From contig BDSL01000018.1 of assembly GCA_003116995.1 (NCBI GenBank), positions 992,001 to 1,056,000 on the forward strand: 64,000 nucleotides of DNA, read 5' to 3'. Of the stretch, positions 34,648 through 44,187 are shown in pieces. The notes under the pieces are model-generated. The model saw nothing but the letters and a program-made list of their open reading frames with translations. It ran no database searches and was not told the DNA's origin. The DNA is from Yamagishiella unicocca (Eukaryota; Chlorophyta; Chlorophyceae; Chlamydomonadales; Volvocaceae). Each line of letters begins with the position of its first letter. Position 1 is the stretch's first letter. Both the position numbers and the translations under genes were made by a program.

Positions 34648-36608
34648 ATGCGGCCGCTTACTGAGGAGGCAAGTCGTGCAAGGCATCCCACAACGATTGT
34701 GTTTATACTCACGCCGCCGACGGTCGGGACCATGGGCCGCAATGCGATGTTCCTCACCACAAGGGGTCATACCGGAGTCATAATTTGCAGGAGACGAAGG
34801 CTGTCTTCGAGAAGCTGTATAAGTTCATCGGGAAGAATATCAAGAATCTCATCGACCGGCCAAACGAACCCTATTGCTTCCGCCTACACAAGAACAAAGT
34901 TTTCTACGTTAAAGAGAAACTCATGAAGAAGGCGACGAACGTAAGGATAACATGCAATGTTGCACTTAATACCCTGTCGTGCCCCGCCGCCGGACGCAGG
35001 AGTGCCAGGCATTCCAGGCCGCGTAACTGCTTGCGTTCGCCAGCAGGTGTACCAACATTCGCACTTGGCTTAAGGGCACGTGCTCCATGCCTTACTGACT
35101 TCATCCTACCGGTGCCGTACACAGGTGGCTAGAGAAAAGCTGGTGGCCTTGGGCACGTGCATAGGAAAGCTCACACATACGGGGAAGTTTCGCCTTACCA
35201 TTGGAGCTCTGGACGTCATTTCTCAATATGCCAAGTACAAGGTACGACGTGCACCTAGTCGCTGAGACTGCACGGGTTGCGACTAGTGGGCGTGGGCCAC
35301 GGTGTGCCGCAGCATTGCAGCCAGGAAGACGCCGTAAGTGTGCATGAAAGATGTGCCATGCCGGCAAGTTTGCGGCATGATATAGATGTCCATTATAGCG
35401 CCGGTGCTGCAACAGCCGGGTGTTGGTCTCAGCGTACAGCGCTGTCCGCTCTCACTGGCAGCACTGGCAGTGGCATATGTTGGTGGCTTCACCGGGCGAG
35501 AGTGCGTTCATCCTGTACGGCGACAGCCGTTGACGAGCAAGGGTGGGGTGAGCGCCTCCATGCTTGTTGCAACAGTGTTGAGGAACATGTGTTTCAGCAG
35601 TAGGATGTGATTTGCTACAATGAGGGACCCGAATCGGGCCGAGCGCGGAACGCTTAAACCTCAAGAACTAGCCACCTGCAGGCCAATTCCACCCGCCGTG
35701 GCTTCCTAACCACGGGGGGGGGGGTGAGGAAAGCCCGTGAACTAGGAAGCCGATTAGGAAACCGTTTGGTACACATGTTTGTACCACGCGGGGGAGGATT
35801 GCTTCCCTGGGAGCCGCCGAAATATTACGGGCAGGGCGTCACAGCCGCAAGCACACACAAAGGGCATCAAGCCCAAAACTACACCAGTGCAGCATTAGGC
35901 TGTGATATACTTGTGCAGATTGCGATGACATAGCCCTCCTCCAGGAGCACCCTGTCACTGGCTCGCGAGACAAGCGCACAGCAGGGCCTGCGGGGGGCTC
36001 AAGCCGACTGACCGAACTGGGGCGTGCTGCATGTGCAGATTTGGGTCAAGCCGTCAGCGGAGATGCAGTTCCTGTACGGCAACAACGTGCTGAAGAGCGG
36101 TCTGGCGCGCATCACAGAGAACACGCCCACATACACCGGGGCGGTCATATACAACATGGCGGACATCCCGCTGGGATTCGGTGTCACGGCCAAGTCGACC
36201 AACGAGTGCCGGAGCCTGGACCCGAACGCGGTGGTCGCCTTCCACCAATCCGATTGCGGTGGGTAAACGGTACCCGGGTCCCAAAGTTCAACAGTGGGTC
36301 CATGGGCTGCTGGGAAATGCTCTCCAGGGCAGATGCTGCAGGCAACGACGTGTCATGTGATTGCGTTGGGCAGCTGCCAAAACGCTGGTGGGGTAGACAG
36401 GAATCCCGTGGCATGGAACTGTGCAAGACATATTGGGGGACAGGGCGGTCATAATGGCCCCCGCAAGATGTCAGGTAGCATATCTCGGCCATCACCACGT
36501 CTATGTTCCTGCCTATTTTTACCAGTGGGCATTGACTGAACATCTCCGCATCTCCTGCCGTGCTCCTGCCCTGCAGGCGAGTTCCTGCGCGCGGAGGACG
36601 AGTTGTGA
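34648..36608 (+). CDS. NIP7: 60S ribosome biogenesis protein NIP7 (PUA domain)
   Basis: Five exons (34648-34668, 34791-34940, 35125-35241, 36039-36258, 36577-36608) encode 180 aa, exactly the family length. NIP7 acts in the nucleolus in pre-rRNA processing and 60S assembly. The start [20 protein letters not shown] is the family signature, followed by [38 protein letters not shown] and the PUA-domain core [20 protein letters not shown] and [15 protein letters not shown]. The first coding exon is only 21 bases and its intron starts with GC (GAG|GCAAGT), proven by the conserved TEEET crossing the junction. Last exon encodes [13 protein letters not shown]7 and PUM3 are convergent. Confidence 0.96.
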
Positions 36609-38338
36609 GGTCCGCCGCGCCGGGAAAGTGTGGGGGGGAGGTCCTGCATGTGGCTGGAGTGTGCGCGTGTGTTGCGCGCATGCTGCAGGGAATACTAGTG
36701 AGGGGTCGACTGAGGGCTTGAGGGTGATAATGTTAGCCCTGCTATGGGTGAAAGAAAGGGGATTGACACTCGTTTTGCGCTAAGCACCCGACTAGGATGG
36801 CTCTCAAGTTCAAAAATTCTGGTTTGGCGCCCTCTGTCGTGGGGAAGTGTGCAAGATCATTGTTACATCGTGTTACCGCATTCGGGTCTATCCTCCGTAC
36901 AACACGTCACCACCCAGCTGATGTGGACTACATACGCCTTTCAAGTTTCAACGCTGGTGACGAGGGCCTGCGTCCTCGCAATGGTGTTGCTCTGCTGCTG
37001 TGTAGAAGGGCCCCCGCAATGCGGACATGTGATTGCAGTCGTAGCCCTCGCTATTGCCGGTATTGGTAGTCTTGAGCTAATCCCCTGGTTGGGCAAGTTT
37101 CTTGGAAGGCGAATCGGTGGCGCTTGCGGTCCGCAGAGGAAACACGGCCGTCAGCCGGTAGGGTTAGCCCTGCTTGACACGTATACGGCTTCGCCCAATT
37201 GTTGCGTCTCATTCGTGCGCGATGTAAGGTGGCATCGCTGACCCACATCGCCAATGCCTCCTCCCAAGCGTCCGTTCATTGGTTTGGTTCGTGTTATGCC
37301 AGTCTGCTGCCTTTCGTGAGCTCTTACACTGGTCCCGGGCTAAGGCGCCGTTTACACAGGCTTCCAACAACATAAGTTTTTGAAGTGATAGTGCTGAGAA
37401 AGCCTGCCTGCTGCCACTGTGCAGGTAAACCCGAGGCTGCTGTGTAACCCGAGCACGCGCAGTGCGATGCTATAGATTTGAGTCCGGTGCTATAGACGAA
37501 GTCCCGTCCCTGGTGGTTGGTTGGGCTGTCAATGATATATTGTGAACCATCACGTCCATATGGCTCTGAGCGAGCCATAAGCATGTGATTGGTCTTACTC
37601 TGGCGCGTTCATTTCCTCCTGGACTTCTGCTGCTGCCAAGGCGACTGTGAAGATCAAGCCGCGCACTTGCCGTGACCAAGTATCTCATCGGGAATCGAGG
37701 CTTGACATGCAGTATGTAGGACCGTTCACCAAGGGCTTCCGTACCCAACGGTAATGGAAACGAGGCACGCAGAAGGCCCGGTCTGGGCCACACGGAATGC
37801 CACCACAGACGGCTATGGTAAAAAGCCATCACAATATCATCATGTCATTGCGTTCCTGTGCCCTGCTCAGTCCTTTACCGGTAGTACTCCCCGCAGCACT
37901 AAAACTCCTTGCTGACATATGGAGAACTACGACTTCTGGTTAACGTCAACTAATAACACCTGTCATCGTTAACATGGCAAACGGTATGCATCAACCCAAC
38001 CTCCCATTTCGCTGTAAAAGTTCATGTCTGTCAACTAATAGAGCGTTGTCATGTTTGCGCACACAAAGCTCCGCAACCCCACGACGCGGCTGCGCTAGCG
38101 CCGCTACCTCGCAGGCGCTGGTAGGGGGCGCTGGGGGGCTGGTTCCCCCAGCCCCGACACCTCGCGACTGGGGGGACGAGGTTGCGTCGCACCTTCAGGC
38201 GCGTCGTGCTCCTTTACGCCACACCACGACGAGTTACATCGACATCATCCGGATTAAGTTCGACGCAGTCACTATCTAGAAAAGGCCAACGTCAGCGACC
38301 TGAAGGTGCCTGCGGCCGACGCACCGCATTACGCAATA
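36609..38338. other. Intergenic, tail-to-tail gap between NIP7 and PUM3
   Basis: About 1.7 kb with no supported gene, repeat or RNA. Nothing beyond 3' untranslated sequence is inferred. Confidence 0.5.
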
Positions 38339-41300
38339 CTACCGCTTCGCCTGCTTACCCTTCCCCTTGCCAGCGGCCGCGGCAGCTGGCCCCGCGCGCT
38401 GTTGCTTCCCAGCAGCCGCCCTCCTGGGCTCCGCCCCAGCCCCCTGCAGCGACTCCTCCGCAACCGCCGGCGGTTGCCCGCCCTTGCCCTTGCCCTGCTT
38501 GGCGGCACCGTTCTGCGACCCCCCCGCCGCGGCCACTACTGTTGCTGCCGCCTTCGCCGCAGGACGCTCCTGCGCTCCCTCCTTGCTCTTGTGGGTCAGG
38601 AACCTGCTGGCCCACTCCTCCAGGGGCTGCTGTATGAGTGCCCCGAGCTCCTTGGACGCCTCCTGCACCACCGGCTCGACGCCGCAATGGAGCAACGCCG
38701 CCAGCACCTTCTCCGCGTGTGTGCCCACCCACTGCGCGCAGCGGCCCTGCAGGGCACTACCCCACAGCTCGGCAGCAAACGCAGCGGCGCCGCCGCCCGA
38801 CGGCTCCTCCGCCGCCACCAACAGCAACCGCCGTAGCGCGCGGCTAGAGTAGTACGACAGCAGCACGTGCTCTCGTCCCGAGGGCGTGGGGCCCTCCTCG
38901 ACCTCATCCCCGGCACCCGCCTCCGCTGCCAGGTCATCGAGGGAGACCGCGGCGTCTTGTACGATGGCCGCGTGTACGGCTCGCACGCCCGCGGGCTCCA
39001 GCTCAAACAGCAGACCTGCTAGGTTGGAGCCACGGAGGGTGCGCAGGGTAATCAGTAGCCATGATAGGGGTGATTGACGTCCAACGATTCCTTTGGAGCG
39101 CGCAACGACAGACTAGCAGGTGAGCAGGTGAGCACATTGCAGGGATCGGTACACGGTGCTGTAGGGCACGTGCCCCCACCTACGCCTGACAGCTGCCACC
39201 CACCTTGCTCGCCGCCTCGCGCCACCTCCACCACGAGCTCACAGCTGTGCGCGGACCGCAGCAGTGCCGTCGCCTCCGCCGCCACCACTTCCGTCAGCCT
39301 GGCCGAGAGGCTCTTACTCCCGCTGCCCAACAGCTCCTTCCGCCGTAGTGCCGGGTCCTTCTTGCTGGCTCCCAAAACCCGCTCCGCTGCCTCGTCAGCA
39401 ACGGCCGCGTCCTCGCCGCCATCCCCTGTTCAATGGGGAAATCCGGAACACACCAGTAAGCAAGCAAAGGGTCAAGCCAACCGGTTCCACAGTCACAAGA
39501 ACATTCGAGGACTTGTCGCGGCGCACGGCAGGACGTGGTGGGTGTTGATGACTCGACACAAGGGAGCATCCGCGAGGGAAGACTTCAGGAAAGGAATGGC
39601 AAAGAGACCCACCGTGTCCGCCGCCCGCGTCTTCGTCGTCATCAGCTTTCTTGGCAGGTTGGGGTATCCCCTTGGCCTTAGCCTTGCTCTTGTCCTTGCC
39701 CTTACCGCCGCCCTTGGTCTTCTTGGCCGACAGCAGTTCGTCCCCGTCACCGCCATCAACGACCATGGCATCCGCGCCGAAGTCCAATTCCTCTCCCTGT
39801 AGCGGCAACAGCACATCGACGAGCATGAGCCACACGAAAACCACATCAATCACGAAATCAGCAGCAACCAAACCCGCGAACAGCGCTCACATCTACCCAG
39901 GAAGTGTTGAAAGGAGTTACTGGTCGCCGCCAATGATGACACAATTCTCGGCAGTGCTGCGGACCCATCCGCGCGCATGCCATATGCAAGGTGGTTCCGT
40001 CCTCCTCACCTCCTCGCCTTCCAAGTCCGTCACGGACTTCCCCGTTGATCCCTTCACGACGCGCTGCTTCGGGTGAAGCATCTCGAAGATGGCAGGCGGG
40101 AAGTGGCGGCGGCTGTCCGGCGACAAGAGCTGAAGCATAATGCGCACCGCGGTGGCTTGGTGCACACCCTCCGCAAGCAGCGCCTGCGAGAGCGGTAACG
40201 AGCCAGGAGCAACAAACGAACCTTCTGGACAGCCGTATGTACGCGAGTCAGGCACCGCAGAAGACTGGACACTGCGCCAAGACGATGCCTCACCATATGG
40301 CGCAAGCTGAACGATGTTACTAACGGTGTTAGTAACACCGGCTGGGGATGCAACTGGTCTCAGACACGCCCTTGCGAGCGCTCAACTGTCGACACTCATC
40401 AAGTGGATCAGACCGCCCGTCGACAATTTTGTCATCAACGACCACACCTATGCAGAATCGCTAACTAATCGCAAACGCAATCCCGGTCTGCTGGGGGATT
40501 ACACCGGCAAATTAGCTTCGTGCAGGACAACTAACACGCAACCGTTTCAACCTCCCTGGCTTCTCTTCAGACACGCCCTTGCGAGCGCTCAACTGTCGAC
40601 ATTCATCAAGTGGGTCAGACCGCCCGTCGACAAATTGTGTCATCATCGAGCAGCCACGGCGGCACACACAAGAAACCACCCGCCATCATCAGCGGCACCC
40701 CTAAAACCCTAACCCACGCGGTTTCTGCCGCGCTGCACTCATCCCCAACCCGCCAGCGCCTCACCTTGAGCTCCGGAACCACCACCTTGCTCGTCAGCGC
40801 GGTGTCGTCCACGCAGGCCAGGGCCATACACAGCACTGTGTGCCCCCACTCGTCCGTCGCCATGGCCGCCACGTGGCCCTTCATCGCGCGCACCAGGCGC
40901 TTGCGGTCGCGAGGTGTGCCGTACGCGAGCACCATGCAGGCCGCCGCAGCCCCCTCGTGCGTGTGCACCATTCGCAACACGGCCTCGCCCGTCTGTGACA
41001 GCGTCTCCACCGCCTCCTCAACCGAAAGCCCCGTGGTGCAGTCTAGGTACTCCTTCACCAGCCTGCTCCAGGGCAATGCGGGCGCGTAGGGGGTACGGAA
41101 GGGTTAGGAACGGGCCATTTGCAAGCTCGTGAAGGCGAGCTGCTCTAAAAGTAAACGGGGAGGAGAGGAAGCCCGCAGCTCTGCATGATGACGATGTGAT
41201 GGGCATGTGGGTGCGATCCAGTGCGCTGTGGTGGGTGTGGTAGGTCCGAAGGGCAAGAATGACTCCTGGTGTTCTCAGCCCCGAAAGATGATATTTCGGT

Positions 41301-44009
41301 GTTCATCAGAGAGGGGTACCGACCAAAGTTCCCGTCAGATTGTTGGGACACATATTGTCATCAGCGAACGTCAGGAGGTCAATCCATGCCATTTGCTGGG
41401 TCCCAGTTGGAGAATTACAGTGGGGAACGTGCAAGGTTCAGAAGTGCGAGGTGCGCAGCTCAAAACCCTACCACGTTGGCCATGGTGTGCGTGGACAGCA
41501 GCACAAGTGGGTCCTGGGTTCTCAGCCCCGAAAGATGATATTTCGGTGTTCATCAGAAAGGGGTACCGACCAAAGTTCCCGTCAGATTGTTGGGACACAT
41601 ATTGTCATCACCGAATCCAAGACTCCTTGTTGCGATGCTTGCTGCTCGACCACAAGCAACGGTCGTGCTGCCGTGATGTGCCGTGATGTGCGACAGCTGC
41701 ACAGTGAATATTACTGAAGTGCTATGGGACACAGTGCGACCGCCTCCCTGCTCTCAGTCCCGAAAGATGATATTGATGTTCATCACAGTGAACCTCAGTA
41801 GGTGTTGGATGTAGTTTTCATCATCGAGCGGAAGGGGGAGTGTGAACCATATGCATAGCATGCGCCAACCCACCTTGTGCCAATCCCACCCGGCCCATCT
41901 TGCCAGCCATCGCCACGCTCAAACATCAGTGTGGCAGCAAATACGATGGTTGCACTAGCAGACACAGCGCGACCGCCTCCCAGCTCTCAGTCCCGAAAGA
42001 TGATATTGATGTTCATCACAGTGAACCTCAGTAGGTGTTGGATGTAGTTTTCATCATCGAGCGGAAGGGGAATGCGTGTCATGCATGTAAAAATATTATG
42101 CATGCTCCCATGGTGCCAATCCCACCCGGCCATCCGGAGCCATCCGGGCATCCTCTGGCAACTGAGAGCTAGCACGGCAGCAAGCAGACCTTTTGACCAC
42201 GTTTCCGCACTACTCCGTACATCACAATTTCCGTCTCCGTACGACATTGACGACGACAGAATTACCTGTGCGTGATTGGAGGATGTAGAATCGCCTTCTC
42301 CATGATAGGCATCAACGACTTGGTCAGGTGCTGGAGAATCGCTCGCTGCTTTGCGGGAGCGGCGCTAGCCATCAGCTGCTTCAGGCTGTAGAGGCGACCA
42401 GCCTCGCCCGAGACGCCGTCAAACAGCACGTACTCCTTGCCGTAAAACTCCGAGCACAGCGTGTTGCGGTCCGTCGTACTGGCCACGTCGTACAAGTCGG
42501 TCACGACATCGGCGCCGTACGGCTGGCGCAGTAGCTGGGCAATGTGGCCACGGAAGAGACGGACGAGGCCTGGAGGGCGCATGGCGTGGATAACGATGTA
42601 GGTCAGAATGGCGGGACGAATGGAATTCCGAACAATTCAAAACAGACAGCGAGAAGTAACTAATGTCGAGCATTAAGAGGACCATCCAGACAATTAGCGT
42701 GTCCGTCAGTGTGACATAGCTCGGGCACTCCTGGCCCTTGTTGTTAGCAAGTTCATGAACCGGGACGCCATTCAGTTGGACGGCGCGGTTTTCACAACCT
42801 GCTGTGCCCTTGAGCCGAACTCCCGCGATCAGGAAAACATACCTGGTAACCGCCACGCAGCAGCAACAATATCGATCCCCCAACCATGCGACAAGTCCCA
42901 ACTGGCAATATGGCAGGTTGTATGTGTTAGAGCTGTCATACACTGTGCGAGAGACGCTTCTGTCCACATCCACCCACCCCCGGACCGCCCTCTCCTCCCG
43001 GAACCTACCAGGCACCTCTTCCTTCTTGGCCGTGTTGACGAGCTTGCGCACCAGGAAGTGCCCGTACTTGCTCTTTGACAGCTCAATCACGTTGGCGCGC
43101 ACCTCGTCCATGACCGTACGGCGCTCAGCCTCGCCGCCGTACTTGATGCAGAACTGGATTACCCGGCTGGCGGTGTGGTGGTTGGACAGCTCAAGGAGCT
43201 TGCCCTTTACCTAGTCGCACGACGTAAATCATGTAATGGGATGGGAGTCAGATATCACCCGGGCCGTTTGGTGGAGAGTGTTGTGATGTGATACGGTGGA
43301 GGTTTAGAGATGGCAGGTTGCCCAACGCACTGGAGCAGATATAGGTGCCTAAAGTAGATACACCCTTTCACTTTTTCCGGTTCCGCACCTTCTTGAGGAT
43401 ATTCGACACCAGCTCTCGACGATCCGCATCAGGTGTCTCCTTGGGCCGGAGCTTCTCCCACAGGTATACTGAGTCCTGCGCGGGGAAGGGGGCGTGGCGT
43501 GTAAAGTAATGAGCGGACCTACAGTGCCTTGGGACATGAGGGCATGACACAGAGTCATGACTCAGAGCAGAGGGGGACATGGGTGTGGGGCCCAAACGGG
43601 ATCCCGCCGGCGGCGTGGTGGCGGCGGCGACAAGGATAGTTGCCCTGACACCGACTTCCCCAATCGGTTTTCTAGGTGGCGCCGTGACGACTCACCTGAA
43701 TTACATTCCAGTTCTTCTTGTGAAGTAGCTTTTTCTCACGTATTACAGCTCGCTTGTCCTTCCTGCGCAATTACAGCAATCAAGGCGACGTCGGCGTCTT
43801 CGTCCTTGAAGGCAGTGACCTATGCAGCCGACTTACGAGCTTGACTTCTTGCGTGAATCTGTGTCCGTGTTTTGCCCATCCTCGGCACGGACTCGCTTTG
43901 CGGGCGGCGCCGCCGAAGCTGGGGCAGCTCCTGGCTTTCGCTTGACGCCAGCCTCAACTGAAGGCTTAGAGGCCTTGGTCGGCAGCGGAGACTTGCCAAT
44001 CTTTGCCAT
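38339..44009 (-). CDS. PUM3: Pumilio homolog 3 / Puf6-type rRNA-processing protein (APUM24-like)
   Basis: Ten minus-strand exons: 44009-43837, 43762-43696, 43475-43389, 43210-43009, 42569-42266, 41062-40765, 40183-40010, 39796-39613, 39425-39204 and 39015-38339. All phases agree; 795 aa. Nucleolar PUM3/Puf6 proteins bind structured RNA and act in 60S pre-rRNA maturation. Visible: a Lys/Ala-rich nuclear N-terminus, the entry helix LWEKLRPKETPDADRRELV, Puf-type repeats (HHTASRVIQFCIKYGG, SKYGHFLVRKLVNTA, LLRQPYGADVVTDLYDVA, TDEWGHTVLCMALACVDD), the CPL-domain region with MLHPKQRVV, an acidic/Lys-Gly insert, C-terminal helical repeats and a basic Ala/Lys/Gln tail (GKGKGKQAKR). It is longer than human PUM3 (648 aa) because of low-complexity insertions. 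Introns 5 and 6 contain C/D snoRNAs. Confidence 0.93.
40356..40443 (-). ncRNA. C/D-box snoRNA, U43/snR70-like, copy 1 (PUM3 intron 6)
   Basis: On the minus strand: C box TTGATGA (40438-40432), D' CTGA (40411-40408), C' TTGATGA (40402-40396), D CTGA (40363-40360), closed by a GGTC/GACC terminal stem. The ten bases upstream of D' are antisense to ACCGCCCGTC of 18S rRNA. The fifth base from D' selects the C of ACCGC, the position guided by U43 in human and snR70 in yeast. The D-box guide target is not recognised. Confidence 0.85.
40562..40652 (-). ncRNA. C/D-box snoRNA, U43/snR70-like, copy 2 (PUM3 intron 6)
   Basis: A near-identical second copy of the preceding snoRNA, about 200 bases away. 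C box ATGATGA (40646-40640), D' CTGA (40618-40615), C' TTGATGA (40609-40603), D CTGA (40570-40567). The 18S antisense element ACCGCCCGTC and the D-side guide (ACACGCCCTTGCGAGCGCTC read on plus) are unchanged. The terminal stem differs (CTC/GAG). Confidence 0.83.
41271..41369 (-). ncRNA. C/D-box snoRNA, 25S/28S guide type a, copy 1 (PUM3 intron 5)
   Basis: Minus strand: C box CTGATGA (41364-41358, weak first base), D' CTGA (41338-41335), C' CTGATGA (41309-41303), D CTGA (41278-41275), with a GTTC/GAAC terminal stem. The D guide is antisense to CCCGAAAGAT, a universally conserved 25S/28S stretch. The D+5 rule selects the G after CCC, matching yeast 25S Gm805 (snR39b). The D' guide is antisense to ATTGTTGGGACACAT; target unknown. 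Confidence 0.82.
41518..41617 (-). ncRNA. C/D-box snoRNA, 25S/28S guide type a, copy 2 (PUM3 intron 5)
   Basis: A near-perfect duplicate of the snoRNA at 41271, 247 bases further on. C box GTGATGA (41611-41605, consensus here), D' CTGA (41585-41582), C' CTGATGA (41556-41550), D CTGA (41525-41522). Both guide elements are conserved between the copies. Confidence 0.83.
41750..41829 (-). ncRNA. C/D-box snoRNA, 25S/28S guide type b, copy 1 (PUM3 intron 5)
   Basis: Minus strand: C ATGATGA (41824-41818), D' CTGA (41798-41795), C' GTGATGA (41786-41780), D CTGA (41757-41754), GCTC/GAGC terminal stem. The D guide is antisense to the same CCCGAAAGAT as type a, but the D' half is different (antisense to TAGGTGTTGGATGTAG), so only the D half is shared between types. 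Confidence 0.87.
41983..42062 (-). ncRNA. C/D-box snoRNA, 25S/28S guide type b, copy 2 (PUM3 intron 5)
   Basis: Essentially identical to the snoRNA at 41750 over all 80 bases. C ATGATGA (42057-42051), D' CTGA (42031-42028), C' GTGATGA (42019-42013), D CTGA (41990-41987), GCTC/GAGC stem. It lies 233 bases from its twin, with dissimilar sequence between most of the spacers. Confidence 0.87.
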
Positions 44010-44187
44010 GCCGCCACGCGCCGCCGCAGTCTGCGACCTTGCGGATGAGTGGCACGATTACACTGGTAGTACTGTCAATGTCTTGTCGACATATTGAGAT
44101 CAACGTCAAACAATTGATAGTGACACCAACAAAGGTTACCTAATTATATGCATTTGGGAACTTACATCCTAGAAACCTAGGCTCATT
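44010..44187. promoter_or_regulatory. Divergent promoter interval of PUM3 and the lumenal protein gene
   Basis: Start codons of the two genes face away from each other across only 178 bases, so promoters and 5' UTRs must overlap or share elements. No TATA-like motif with clear spacing was identified. Confidence 0.55.

Noticed and set aside
38355..38852. Long plus- and minus-strand open frames opposite the last PUM3 exon
   Set aside because: Shadow frames produced by GC-rich, Ala/Pro-biased codons of the real exon.
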